A stretch of DNA of 64,000 nucleotides from positions 12,098,331 to 12,162,330 of the forward strand of contig OX123193.2 in assembly GCA_944739405.2 (NCBI GenBank). The letters are read 5' to 3'. The position numbers and the translations under genes were made by a program. Under the pieces are notes generated by a model that was given only the letters and a program-made list of their open reading frames with translations, had not been told where the DNA came from and searched no databases. The DNA is from Euclidia mi. Its lineage: Eukaryota; Arthropoda; Insecta; Lepidoptera; Erebidae. Positions 23,564 to 35,300 of this stretch are shown here, one piece after another. Numbering within the stretch: the stretch's first letter is position 1; each line of letters begins with the position of its first letter.

Positions 23564-23695
23564 CCACTCCAAATGATAACTTAATTGAATTACTCTTGTG
23601 CTCGCTAATCAACATGTTATCAAAGTTTTCTAACACCCTACCGTACAATGTCTCTGTTCTTGTAGAACAACTGTTCCAAGTCTTTTCCCGTAACA

Positions 23696-26358
23696 ATGCG
23701 CTTAATGGATCTAAAAGTCCTTCAATGGAACTGTAGGAGCATTAGGCGCAATAAGCATGATATCATCTATATGATCAACCGTTACAAGCCTTCTGTCTTT
23801 GCGGTCTCTGAGACATGGTTGAGGCCTGGTTCCCATTTTAGGGTTGCAGGATTCTCGTGCCTCCGAGATGACAGAGAGTATTGTTGGGCGGGTAGCGCCC
23901 TGTTGATCAATAGATCTATCACTTTTTCCCAAATTCCCTTACCATCTCATGACCCAGGCTTAAATGTTGTTGCCGCTAGAGTGGCTAATGTCTCCTTTGT
24001 TTCCATTTACATTCCATACCCTAATCCTAGAATTATTTCTAACCTAACATCTATTATTTCTTCTCTTCCGGCCCCTATTGTAGTACTTGGTGATTTTAAT
24101 TGCCGTAATACACTATGGGGATCTCATTGTAATGACCCCTCCTCTTCCTCCTTACTAGATCTCCTTGATACTATAGTTCTATGTGTTCTAAATGATGGCT
24201 CTCCAACCCGTAGAAGCTCCCCCTCTCAGAATATCAGTGTCCCGGATCTTACATTTACCTCTCACATCTGTCCTGGTCCGTTTTACCTAATTCTCTTGGC
24301 AGTGATCACTTCCTCATCTTAATTACCTTTAATTATTCCTTACCTCCTCCACGTACATCCTCTTTCCAACCTTTACTTAAATACTGTCTCCCCCGGGCCA
24401 ACTGGGACCAATTCTCAGTATTGGTAGATTCTGAAATTGGTTCATACCCCTCCATCGACCCTTTAAACCTTTTACTCTTATATGACCACGTTACCTCTGC
24501 CTTCTTATCCGCCGCTAATTCCTCTATCCCTCTTAAATCACCTTCACGTAGACTTCTTTCCTCCCCTCCCTGGTGGGATGCTGAATGTTCTGCAAGCGTT
24601 CGATCTCGCAGGGAGGCGGAGAACAAGTTTGCGTCATCGTTAAACATGTCCGACTTCCTCACTTATAAAAAGATTGCCGCTACTACATCCAGACTCCTCT
24701 CTTCCAAAAAAGCTGAAGGTTGGCGAAAATTTTGTGATTCCCTGAGTACCCGGACCCATTTATCTCTTATTTGGCGAAATATTAAATCTTACCGTAAATA
24801 CGTGGAAGATCCTAACATCACGTCAAATTATCCTTTATCCTTCATCCACGGTTTTGAATGCAACTTAGCCCCTCCCTATGTTCCAGAATTTGAATGTCTT
24901 CCACCTCCCAACCCCACTATTGCTGCACTCCCTCCAGACCCTATGAATGACCCGTTCTCCTTCTCCGAACTAATCGCTGCCATTGGCCATCTGCGTGATT
25001 CTTCACCTGGCATAGATGGTATCCCCTATTCTTTCATCTGTAAGTCTTCGAATACCTGCAAGCACTTTTTTCTTGACATCCTCAATACAATCTTTCTCAC
25101 AGGTCTAATCCCGGCATCCTGGAAAAACCAAATAATTATCCCAATTCTCAAACCTGGCAAAGACCCCAAAATTCCTTCTTCCTATCGTCCTATTAGCTAT
25201 ATCTCATCAGTCCTAGCCAAAATTATGGAAAACCTTATAAAAAACCGGCTGGAATGGATTCGGGAAAGCAAAGGTATACTCTCCAATACCCAGTTCGGCT
25301 TCAGGAAGGGTAAGGGTACGTTGGATAGCCTGAGTATCCTTACCTCTGAGGTCCGCCTTGCCTTTTCCCGGAACGAGCACGTTATCGGGGTTTTTCTCGA
25401 CATTTCGTCTGCCTATGATAATGTCCAGCTTCCGCTACTCAGGCAGAAAATGCTCCAGCTGAGTCTAGCCGTGAGGCTGATCAACACATTATTTAACCTT
25501 TTAATGTGCCGTTCCATCGCTGTCCGTCATCAGGGTAATCTCCTCCCTCCCCGACTTGTTTGGAAAGGGCTCCCGCAAGGATCAGTCCTGAGTCCAATCC
25601 TTCATAACCTTTATACCTATGACCTTGACTGCTCTGTTTCCTCGTTCTGTAAAATCCTTCAGTACGCTGATGACATTGCCCTGTGCTCTAGCTCCTCTTC
25701 CTTTCAACAGTCATCTGCACGTTTAAATTCCGCCCTACACTATTTGGATATCTGGCTCTCTGACCACAACCTTTCCCTCTCTATCTCCAAATGCAGCGCC
25801 GTTGTGTTCTCTCGAAAACGCAACATCCCAGACATTCATCTTTCTGTGGGTGATGAAACTATCGGCATCATTGATCACGTCAAATTCTTGGGCGTCATCC
25901 TTGACTCTAAACTTTCCGGCATATACCACTTGAATTACATTGAGCGGAAGGGCGAAAGCGAGATTTAACCAGTTTGGCAGACTTCCAAACTGGTTAAAGG
26001 TAAATTCTATGGTACCATTCAACCTACCATTCCTCCCAAATCCTGGTTTTGCAAATATAAATTTGTGAACAAACCTTCAACATCTGTGATTATCCAGTTA
26101 CGCTTAGGTTTTGTGTGCTCCCCAGTATTCTTAGCTAAAATTCGTGTAAGAGATCATTCTATTTGTGAGTGTGGCCTTGGCGAGGGTACTTTGGAACACA
26201 TTTTTTTCTATTGCCCAAAGTTGGTTACTCCTCTCTATGACCTGCCTCCTCACCAAATTCTTAGACCTGTTAACCTCGCGTTTCTCCTAACTTTAGTTCA
26301 CACTCCCTTTGTAAAAATTTTATACAAATTTATCTCTATTAACAAAATTAAATTATAG
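23696..26358 (+). pseudogene. LINE ORF2: AP endonuclease plus reverse transcriptase, broken
   Basis: The endonuclease starts LKVLQWNCRSIRRN and carries SETWL and VVLGDFNCRNTLWG. A one-base loss near 24270 shifts the frame just before GSDHFLI. The second frame runs to 25968 with the reverse transcriptase boxes FLDISSAYDN, GLPQGSVLSPILHNLY and QYADDIALC, all intact. After VILDSKLSG the connection region is missing, and the frame breaks near 25940. The C-terminal zinc-like end (CECGLGEGTLEHIFFYCP) resumes at about 26065 and stops at 26358. The reverse transcriptase core itself is well preserved. Confidence 0.85.
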
Positions 26359-26476
26359 ACTTATTATAATTATATAATCTCCTCTGCTTTCATCCGTTTC
26401 ATCTTTCTAATAACCTTTGTAATTTCTTTAATCTCAATGTTCTGCTAAATATTGGTGTTTCCATTTTTAATTAATC

Positions 26477-26608
26477 CGGCCCTTCAAAAAGAAACCATTG
26501 CTATTAATACCGGTCAACAGTCATCTATTATGTATTTTTATTCGGCCCTTCAAAGAGAAACCATTGCTATTAGTACCGGTCAACAGTTATCTATTATGTA
26601 TTTTTATT
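26477..26608 (+). repeat. Two tandem 66-bp units in LINE 3' UTR
   Basis: A unit starting CGGCCCTTCAAA and ending TATTATGTATTTTTATT occurs at 26477-26542 and again at 26543-26608 with three or four differences. It lies between the ORF2 stop and the A-rich tail. Confidence 0.8.
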
Positions 26609-26685
26609 AATTTATTTGATCTCTTTTTCCACCTTGACATTGGCAAAATCATCGATCCAACCGATGGAGCCACAAAAGAAAAAAA

Positions 26686-26698
26686 AACCACAATCTTA
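26686..26698. repeat. Right copy of 13-bp LINE target-site duplication
   Basis: Exact repeat of AACCACAATCTTA at 22822-22834. It follows directly on the A-rich LINE tail and overlaps it by one or two A residues. Confidence 0.8.
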
Positions 26699-26769
26699 TC
26701 TTAGTACGCGGTTAACGCCACGCCAGCGCCACTGTCAACCTGAGACCAACCAATAAAAAATTATGAGAT

Positions 26770-26905
26770 CCGTTAAGGGGTTCCGTAGCCAAATACGAAA
26801 CATATAAAAAGGTACTCTGTGTACGAAACCCTTATAGATATAGATTCGTCATCTCTATCTGTCTAACTGTTCATCTGTATGTCACAGCCACTTTATCTAC
26901 AAAAA
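26770..26905 (+). repeat. Fragment of family A element
   Basis: GGGGTTCCGTAGCCAAATACG and the CTGTCTAACTGTTCATCTGT region resemble the GGGTTCCGTA end of the elements at 12291-12946 and 39636-40158. Only one end is present. Confidence 0.4.
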
Positions 26906-27104
26906 TGAAACCTATCCCAGACCTAGGAACATTATATTCTATGAACAGTTTGTCGATTTTATACAAGAAAATAAAAAATACAATGATATGGGTTAAATGG
27001 CGTGCCCTTCAGTAATATAGGCTATAGTACATGACAAAGAATAGTCTCAACGTCTGAGATAGCCAACACAGACTCTGCGCTAGTCAATAACTATTTTAGA
27101 ATCA

Positions 27105-27340
27105 TCATCATCATCAGCCTTTAACGGTCCACTGCTGGACTATGCCTGTCCTTTGAAAGGAGGAATTGGCCTACTATACCACGCTGGGCAAACGGGTCGG
27201 TATCAAGTTGTCCTTCTCTTACAGTGCTGTTCTATGCATAATATGCTCCCTCTGTCAGCTCTTACGACAACCATGGGATGATATGGGGTGGTGACAATCC
27301 GTATTCATAATCCGTCACCACACGGTCGAAAAGAAACTTT
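27105..27340 (-). repeat. Retroposon tail with (ATC)n start
   Basis: The sequence begins with ATCATCATCATCATCAG and continues TTTAACGGTCCACTGCTGGAC. The same kind of start (ATCATCATC, then CCACTGCTGGACATAG) opens the RTE fragment at 35234-35650. Read on the minus strand the ATC repeat is a 3' tail, so this is probably a LINE or SINE 3' end. Confidence 0.45.
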
Positions 27341-27654
27341 AGAATACACCTTTTCTATTATGCTTCTCACATTGTTTGAGTGGTAAAAATAACGAATTGT
27401 GCAGCGCTGAGTAGGCTGAATTGTAAAGATCTACTATCTTTACAAGTCAGTCTACTAGTTTCCATGGTTTCAAAAAAGTAAGGTACTTTCTTAGGTAGGT
27501 ACACAGGGCTACGCATCAAGCTAGACACTTTGTAGTGTGCGCCAAGATGGCCGGACCAAGTTCCCGATTTAAAATTTAACACAATTCCGGGATTGCACTA
27601 CATAATTATGTAGTTCTGTACTATTTGTACCCGAAACAATAACGTAATACAATA

Positions 27655-27966
27655 GAGCGGACCACGATCTCCGATGAGATCAGCAAACCATTCACATTTC
27701 TTGTTGAATTATCTTTGGCAATTACAGCACTACAGAGTGGTCAGGCACCAGGCGTGGATGATATTATGGTGGAGCAAATAAAACATCTCGGACCCTTGGC
27801 TACTTCTTAGCTATTGCAATATTTTAACAAGTTTTTAGAAAAGAAAAAGATCCCAAAAATGTGGAGACGAGCAAAGGTAGCTCTTCTAGCTCTTATCAAA
27901 TCTGGAAAGCCACCCGCGACGATCCAAAAAGTTTCAGACCAATCTCCCTGCTGTGCCACATGCACA
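27655..27966 (+). pseudogene. Outer LINE reverse transcriptase, left part
   Basis: Translation gives ITALQSGQAPGVDDIMVEQIKHLGP, then a stop codon, then FNKFLEKKKIPKMWRRAKV and the finger box region up to a SLLCH-like stretch. The protein breaks off at about 27966, where a different LINE begins. It resumes at about 30116 with RLTPLVDP-like sequence, so this is one LINE split by an insertion. Confidence 0.7.
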
Positions 27967-27967
27967 A

Positions 27968-29542
27968 GTAATTTGGGAGACTTCATTGTCTACAGGAGAA
28001 TACCCAAATCAGCTAAAGAAAGCCATGATACGCCCCATTTATAAGTCAGGAGAGCACACTGACTACGCTAATTACAGGCCGATTGCCATCTTATCGGTAA
28101 TTAACAAAATAATGGAAAAGATAGTGGTAGGGCAGGTCAGTGCTTTTCTTGAACAAAATAGGATACTATCAGATGCTCAGCACGGGTCCAGGCGCGGCCG
28201 CAGTACCGCCACGGCATTGTCTGAGTTCTCAGATGACATAAATAGCAGCCTAGATCAGGGTCATCAGGTCTTGGCTCTATTTATTGACTATAAAAAGGCG
28301 TTTGATACGCTAGAACATGACACGCTACTCAGAGCCATGGATGAGTGTGGGATACGGGGCTCGACTAACAGATGGTTCCGTAACTATCTGAGTGGCAGAA
28401 CACTGCAAACCTGCATTGCGGGAGTGGCAGGACAAGAACCCGGGGCGAACCTCGGTGTGCCAACTGGCTCAGTATTCGGACCCGTCGGCTACATAATGCA
28501 TGTCAATAGTGTAAGTAATGTGGTAGGTAAATGCCGTGTCTACATGTATGCTGATGACATGTGTCTGCTGTACTCGTCAAAGGATATTCAAGAGGCTAGA
28601 GCTATACTGCAGGCAGACTTTGACAACATCACGAGGTGGGCACACGACAATGGCATTATCCTTAACCTGAATAAGACAAAGGTTATGCATATTTATTCAC
28701 CACAAAATAGAAAAGCAAAGAATATTAACCACTCAGAAATCAGTATTGTAGGGCACACATACGAGTGCATGCACGCAAATAATAATAATTGTTATTGTCA
28801 AAAATTTGAGTACGTTAAAAAATTCAAATATCTGGGACTATGGGTGGACGCTAACATGAACTGGAGTTTACATGTAGAATCAGTGTGCACTAGACTCAGA
28901 GCGGTGTTATGTAAGTTCTTCACTCTAAATACGGCGCTGAGTAAGAAAACGCTGCGTATAATTTACTTTGCTCTCGCTGATTCGCTGCTTAACTATGGAT
29001 TGAGCACCTATGGGCGTACATTTAAATCATATTTAGATAAGATAAAAACCCTGCAAACTCGCTTCATGAAGTATTTAGTAGACAGAAAAACAAAACTTAA
29101 ATACAAGGATAATTATGAGCAATTACTGTATATCTGTAAAGTTCTGCCTATACATAAAAGGGTCGATTACTTGGTGGTCGCAGAACAATTATATAATGAT
29201 AGGTTCAAAATAAATGTAGAAAATACGTATAATACTAAGAGTGTAAGACAACATAAATTTGTAGTACCATCAGTAAAAAACTACTATGGAAAAAGAACCA
29301 CCAAGTATTTGACCCCTACATTGTTCAACAAACATAACTGGCTGAGGACAGATGTTAATAAAATACAAAAACAAACTCTAAGCAAACTCAAAAATGTATT
29401 GCTGAGCGAAACCGAAAATGCGTGGTTATACTTCGGTTGTTATTTACTGTGTTTAATTAAATTGTTACATTTTAAATATTCACCTTCCTTCAACGTGACT
29501 AGGTCAAACAAGAGTGTAAAACATAGATATTTTATAAGTTAA
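27968..29542 (+). CDS. LINE reverse transcriptase, N-terminally truncated but open for over 500 codons
   Basis: The frame reads without a stop from the truncation point (VIWETSLSTGEYP) to 29542. It shows the fingers (MIRPIYKSGEHTDYANYRPIAIL), LFIDYKKAFDTL, and the active-site box MYADDMCLLY. Thumb and C-terminal domains follow (KFKYLGLWVDANMNW). The usual GVPQGS box reads GVPTGS, replacing a conserved Gln, which may impair activity. The endonuclease and ORF1 are absent. Its first native codons lie at the 5' truncation, so there is no proper start. I place it near CR1/jockey-type LINEs without being sure of the clade. Confidence 0.75.
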   Translation, partial: VIWETSLSTGEYPNQLKKAMIRPIYKSGEHTDYANYRPIAILSVINKIMEKIVVGQVSAFLEQNRILSDAQHGSRRGRSTATALSEFSDDINSSLDQGHQVLALFIDYKKAFDTLEHDTLLRAMDECGIRGSTNRWFRNYLSGRTLQTCIAGVAGQEPGANLGVPTGSVFGPVGYIMHVNSVSNVVGKCRVYMYADDMCLLYSSKDIQEARAILQADFDNITRWAHDNGIILNLNKTKVMHIYSPQNRKAKNINHSEISIVGHTYECMHANNNNCYCQKFEYVKKFKYLGLWVDANMNWSLHVESVCTRLRAVLCKFFTLNTALSKKTLRIIYFALADSLLNYGLSTYGRTFKSYLDKIKTLQTRFMKYLVDRKTKLKYKDNYEQLLYICKVLPIHKRVDYLVVAEQLYNDRFKINVENTYNTKSVRQHKFVVPSVKNYYGKRTTKYLTPTLFNKHNWLRTDVNKIQKQTLSKLKNVLLSETENAWLYFGCYLLCLIKLLHFKYSPSFNVTRSNKSVKHRYFIS

Positions 29543-29558
29543 ATAATCGAGCGCTAAT

Positions 29559-29590
29559 CCCGCCGTAAAACTGTTATGCAGTTTGGTGGG
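29559..29590 (+). other. 3' UTR stem-loop of the inner LINE
   Basis: CCCGCC and AAACTG pair with CAGTTT and GGTGGG around a TTATG loop, just after the ORF stop and before the short-repeat tail. In several LINE groups such 3' hairpins are recognised by their reverse transcriptase; the role here is inferred. Confidence 0.55.
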
Positions 29591-29658
29591 TTTTATAAAT
29601 TGTAATTTGTTTTTTACTTCAATAAAAATACTTTATTATTATTATTTTTATTATTATT

Positions 29659-30115
29659 TGTTTCTCTTTCTCGGGTATTATTCTAATTTGTTAGAATAAT
29701 ACCCGGCCCTTTGGCAGGCGTACACGGAGACATAGGTCCAACGCGCAGAGGCCCTTTGAGAGTTTTAATCTAGAATGTAATGGAACACCTACTGAGGCGC
29801 CTTCATCACCGCACTATTAAGTACAGTCACGGGTTAGCCGCAGCAGGTGAGGGCCTATTGCTACTTATATGGAAACTAATTACTCTGGGCTATTGGGATG
29901 GGTGTTTAATGGATAGGTTTAGATGAAAACTATGGATGAAAGCCGGCGTCTGCCCTAAGTACTCTTATAGTACGTCGAAAAGGGGCAGACGGTGACTCGC
30001 CAGCTCACTAGATGGACCCTCTCTAAATAGCCGCCAAGGCAAACAAACTCTACCATAAAGGCAACAAGAGGGCAACACCGGTGTGAGCGGCTAGGGGTTT
30101 ATTATTATTATTATT
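29659..30115 (+). repeat. Second retroposon 3' block with (TTA)n tail
   Basis: About 450 bp between the inner LINE tail and the resumed outer LINE. It starts with a perfect 15-bp hairpin (29672-29705) and ends GGGGTTTATTATTATTATTA. No reading frame was recognised. It is probably the 3' UTR of another LINE that entered the same site. Confidence 0.5.
29672..29705. other. Perfect 15-bp hairpin with 4-base loop
   Basis: CGGGTATTATTCTAA and its exact reverse complement TTAGAATAATACCCG flank TTTG. It sits in the retroposon block between two LINE tails. Confidence 0.7.
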
Positions 30116-31120
30116 ATTCTGAACCACCTCACGCCACTTGTAGACCCCCAACTTACAGAAGAGCAAGCCGGTTTTAGACCAGGAAAGTCCTGTTGTGGCC
30201 TAAAACCTGAACCTTACTCAGCTTATCTAGGATGGATTTGAGAGGAGAAATATTATGGGTGCGGTTTTTGTGGAGCTATCAGCCACCTACGACACGGTCA
30301 ACGTATAAGGACGCTCCTGTGGAAAGTAGAAAAAATTACAGCTGACCTAGGGTTTGCACAAATTCTAGGCGAACTCTTTTACAGTCGTCGATTTCAAGTA
30401 CACTTGCTCGCAGAAAAGTGTAGATGGCGCTACTTAAAAATGGCCTCCCTCAAAGTAGTGTGCTTGCGCCAATTCTTTTCAATATCTTTACCCATGACTA
30501 ATCTATCACCACTTCCACTAAACATGTTCTATACGCAGACGAGCTGGCACTTACGACTCAAACTCTGACTTTTGAAGAAGTTGAAAGAAATCTTGAAGCT
30601 GCTCTTAATCGACTGGCACTATGCTACGAAGTAAATGGCCTAAGACCTAACCCATTGAAAACCCATACATGGTTGTTTAAGTTGCGAAACCATTGCGCTA
30701 ACCGGGTCCTTAATATCCAGTGGCAAGGGTTGAGTCTTAAATACTGTCCATATCCGATATATCTTGTGGTAACATTCGGCCGAACACTCACTTTTAAAAC
30801 ACATTGCCAAAATAGAAGGATGTTAGGAGTGGCCTCCCAAAGCTCAACGACAGTGCAAGTGCCCGGGCATGGTCGACATACCAGCAAATGAGCCATTGTC
30901 TGCTCCAGCTCATCGCATTCTCACTGAGCAAGGTCCGGATCCCTGAACTCTACTCTCCCCTACCCGCACAAGTTTGCTCTGCAGCGACCAACTTGAGCAC
31001 AGTCTATTAAGGCACTGCTACACGGGCAAGGGCAGGTGGTAGGGATTTCTGTACTTTACAGTTAGAGAGTAGAGGATTCCTTTCGGCCCATAGTCATCTT
31101 GCAGTGGCAGGGTGGCTTTG
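30116..31120 (+). pseudogene. Outer LINE reverse transcriptase, right part, decayed
   Basis: Translation with several frame changes gives LTPLVDPQLTEEQAGFRPGKSC, then a region around ATYDTV, then a diverged GLPQSSVLAPILFNIF-like box. An ADE-like core and the downstream HANRVLNIQWQGLSLKY segment follow. It continues the fragment ending at 27966. Many stops show that it is old, older than the inner insertion. Its 3' end is not clear. Confidence 0.6.
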
Positions 31121-31204
31121 AATAGATTTTCAGAAGCGTGACCCTTAAAAAAAATAGTACAAATATTATTTAGAGAACACATTTTTTTTATTATTATGGC
31201 TTAT

Positions 31205-31618
31205 CGTTGTGATGATATAATATATAAGGCAAGTTTGAATGGGACAGAAGGAAGGGGAAGACCTAGGTAGTAGGTGGACACTCTCTGACCAGATGGAAGA
31301 CATCCTAAAAAAGGACAGGTTAGAAGTATCCTTAACCGAAGAGCATGATGAGAGTGAATGAAGCAAGAGAGCTATGTCAGGATCGTTGCAAATGCCAGTC
31401 AGGGCGTCGCTAGCCGATTGCCTAGAGGTAGGGGGGAGGGCAAAGTCGTCAGCCGATGGCCTAGAGGGGGGGCAAGTTGATAAGGAAAATGAGAAAAGTA
31501 CTGAGAAAAGTATGAATTGTAGGGATTTTTGAGTCTCTCGGGGAGGGAGGCAGCTGCTCCCCTCTACCCTTCTTTGGCGAAACCCTTGCGAGAAACAGGC
31601 GTGAGTCTATGTATGTTT
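31205..31618 (+). pseudogene. RTE-type LINE 3' end, decayed and interrupted
   Basis: ATATAAGGCAAGTTTGAATGG onward matches the RTE fragment at 54417-54600 (KAS-EGT-RRGRPR, GQVRS-LNR, VNEAREL). After GATCGTTGCAAATG at about 31393 the match stops for roughly 185 bp of unrelated GGGGG-rich sequence. It returns as GAAACAGGCGTGAGTCTATGTATG at 31592-31617. Several stop codons are present. Confidence 0.7.
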
Positions 31619-32315
31619 GGAGATGAGTATGGTAGGTCTAAATGATATTCTTAACTCCAGGATTCAGAATAATTTTATTCGTGATTTGGCGCTGATTATA
31701 TACCTACATAATTTACAAATTAACGTGGTTAGCCAATCAGAAAACAGACAAATAAAAATGTTCAAAACAGTCTTTTTCAGGGCTGTGTGTGTCCATGTTT
31801 CTATTCACGAACATTCAAAAGTCACAGTAGGTACCGCTAGGTATGGTTAGCCACATATGCATACATAGTACCTAGTGAGAAAGATTTGCAATCTGGGAGA
31901 CACTTCATGAGATCTACAATGTTCAAGCAGGATTCTTTGTGTCCATAATTTAAATTATTTTAAAGCAAATGTGAGTTATGTGACAATCATTGAATTTAAC
32001 ACACGGTGCGTTTGTAAATCCACTGTCATGCATGGACTCAAGTCACCTGCATCTACGATAATGTTTATTGTCTTGCTGGACGGTCTTTATTTTATAACAT
32101 GGTAACTGCGACCAGAATTGACGTATATGTCAAAAACAAATATTGAAGTGTGTTGGTGTGTGTTAGAATTTTTGATAGGTTTTCATCACATAAAATCAAT
32201 TACTTTCATAAAAAATGATGTAGTGTTTCATTAGGAACCGTATGAATAAATTGATATGTCGAGAACTTTAGTATCACTACTTCGTGTTTCGGTTGTGTCA
32301 TAAATTTATAATAAG

Positions 32316-35300
32316 ATGGGCAATATTAACAAAGACAATTCGCTTTTCATGGCGAAGTACTCAGCATTTAACCCCTATAGGCTACGTGAGAGAGAAATGG
32401 GCTGCCTTAGTCCAATCGGAGCCAGTGATGCTATGGCGAAGAGTCTGTACTGTGGCATGAAGCCCATCGCATCATGGGATTCTGAAAAAGATAAGTCGCC
32501 TCCGACTGGAGGTGTTTTCAACCTTGAATTTTCTCCGGAAGGGTAAGTGTGCGTTATTAAAACACAGCAGGTTAGCCTTGACTTTGGTTGTGCGTCAATA
32601 ACGTTCTAGCTTACTAATGTGGCAAGGTATTATAACTGCTAATGATGTTGACATGCTGCCAAACTAGTTAGGATGCTCTGGACGTCATATGTTCTTATCG
32701 TGACATTTGGTAGTTGGTACTGTGGTAATCACTTTTATGATAACCAAATTGCGGTGTAACTCTTTAGTTGCTTCTCTAGAATAAACTGAGGACACAAATC
32801 AGTAGGACACAATATTGTAGTAAACAATACTTTCAGGTTATATATTATGAACATAAACATGAGTATAAACGGATAAGATATTCATTTGGATGTTGAAATA
32901 ATTACATTTATTAACAAATAAGCTAAAATTGTCCTTATTGTTAAATATTGTTGGACAGCAGAGACAGTATAATAAGTGGGCACCAGAGTATCAGCCTGAT
33001 ACTTACATGCTGTGGATTATGTATGAAGAGATGATATACAATGTAGTTGACACATGTTGTGTGTGTTGTTGTATGTATTAGATTTAAAAACACTAACTAA
33101 AAAACTATTTAAGTATACTGAGGTAAATAGACAGACTTAAATTTTTACTCCTCAAACTCTGATTTGAGGAATTATTAACATTTCTGATTTCTTCATTAAA
33201 TTTGGGCAAGCTACTGTTCAAATGCTTGTGTTGTTTTGAATTAATATACAATATGATGATAACAGGCCTATGTTATCAAAAATCTCTAAATCAACAGTAA
33301 AACTCCCAGAAATTAATAGGAAATAAATATTTGATTGTTTTAATAAAAACTGATAACATTGAGTAGTTGATTGTTATCATTGGCATAGCATTTATGTTTA
33401 AAAAAATTAATTAGTAAGTATTTTTAAGAGTCTCTAGGAATTTAACCTCTTGTATTTGATTAATGCCAGACACAAATAAGAAGCTATTGTGTCACATGTT
33501 GATGAGCGTTCTGACATCCAAGGGTTGAGTTAAAAGTCATCCAGAGATTACACATTCAATCAAAATTCTATAAATCTTCGATGAGATATTGTTACTAATG
33601 CTTAAAATATGAAATTAATTTTTGATTTTTAAACAATTAAATGATGATATTATGGTTTTTATTGGTATGAACATGTTGTAACCAACCAAAGTCATCTAAT
33701 TAATTAAAAGTTTTCCTATATCTATAATGTAATGCCGAAATGTCGGGGCCCCTATCACCCTGGTGCCTGTGTGCGCTGTGTACATTGCACATAGGGACGG
33801 CTTGGCCCTGTGGTCATGTTCCAAATTTCATGTTTATAGCTTCAGTAGTTTAGGCTCTGTGATAACATGTTAGTCAGGATATATTGTCACGGAGCCTAAA
33901 TTCATTTTATATTTATGGTGATTAATAAAATGATCTCTCATTTATACATACATACATACATAGACTCACGCCTGTTTCCCGGAGGGGTAGGCAGAGACTA
34001 CGGAGCGCCATTTGCAACGATCTTGACATATCTCTCTTGCTTTATTCACTCCCATCAGATTCCTCATGCATGCTCTTCTGTTCAGGGTGCTTCTAACCTG
34101 TCCTGTTTTTAAATAAACATAAAAAAATCTGCTGGAAATACACATGAAACTTAAGAAGTTAATGTAACAGTAGCATTATTCTAGTAAGTTGATTAAATTC
34201 TATTTTCTTTTCAGGACATTACTGGTGGCTGCATGTGAAAAGAAATCAATTCAGATATTTGACCCCCTAACACATGAGAAGATACATTCAGTAAATGGGG
34301 CACATTCAGACTGCGTCAACTGTGTCAAGTGAGTTTTTATAAATAAGCTTGAACATTCAAAAATGTTACATTGTGTATTATCTTAATATATAAAATCCTT
34401 GCGTTACTGACTGACTGACAGACACGCTACAGCCGAAACTGTTGGGCGCAGGAAGCTGAAATATGGCATGTATGTTCCTTGGGGACTGTAGTGGTACACT
34501 AAGAAGGGATTTCCCGAAATTCCCACCGGATCGGCCAAAACGGGTCAATAAAAAAAAAATGCAGGCGTAGCTGCTGGCGTCCTCTAGTACAGTATACACC
34601 TTGAACACAAATGTAATCTCATAACTAACTTTCAGTTGAATTTAATTTCAAAACTTTTATGCTAATAATTACATTGTTTTTCATGTTTATTTGACCATAT
34701 GCTTAGTAGTGTAGTAACAGTGTAGACAGAAGTATCTTTGTTGAAACTGCCAGTAAATATAAGCGAGAAACAATAAAATTATAGGCATAGATCACACTTT
34801 CAAAGACCATTTTACTTTTTAGTACCCTAAAAAGTATTTACATAATGTAAAAAAGGTTTACTTGAAGAAAAGTTGGTATACTTACTTGTTGTTTTTTACA
34901 ATGAAAAATCTTATCATTAATATTGAAACTATAAAAAGTTTTTAAGGTTTTCCTGCCTTTACTAATTAGCTATTTATCATATTATTATGTGTCAAAATTA
35001 AATAGGCATATGCATAAAGGAAAAAATATTCAGGAACTTAAAGTATTAAAAATGTGGAGGCTACTATAGGCATTTAACTTTAGTGGTCGTTAACATTAAT
35101 TTTATGTTGTCTTCAGTTACTTGAAACCAATCAAATGGTGTATATTCTTGACAATGTAAAACTACAGCCTAATAGCATATTGTTATATACTTATAGTTTT
35201 TATAAAAACCAATTAATATTACTATAAAAGTAGCTAAACAATAATAATCATCATCATATCAGCCGAAAGACGACCACTGCTGGACATAGACACTGGACAT

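Larger units (their letters stand above)
22835..26687 (+). mobile_element. 5'-truncated LINE (jockey-like) with target-site duplication
   Basis: A 3.85-kb non-LTR retrotransposon copy flanked by a 13-bp duplication (22822-22834 and 26686-26698). It ends in an A-rich tail (AAAAGAAAAAAAA). The 5' end starts inside ORF1. It holds ORF1 with CCHC knuckles, then ORF2 with endonuclease and reverse transcriptase. The 3' UTR contains a 66-bp tandem duplication. Frameshifts, a nonsense codon and an internal ORF2 deletion make it inactive. Confidence 0.88.
27967..29658 (+). mobile_element. 5'-truncated LINE (CR1/Daphne-like) inserted in another LINE
   Basis: The element starts inside its reverse transcriptase, has a 3' UTR hairpin at 29559-29590, AATAAA at about 29622, and a (TTA)n-like tail. 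Sequence of an unrelated LINE lies on both sides. It carries one long intact frame. Confidence 0.72.

Noticed and set aside
24333..24662. 109-codon minus-strand frame
   Set aside because: Antisense to the LINE ORF2; no independent support.
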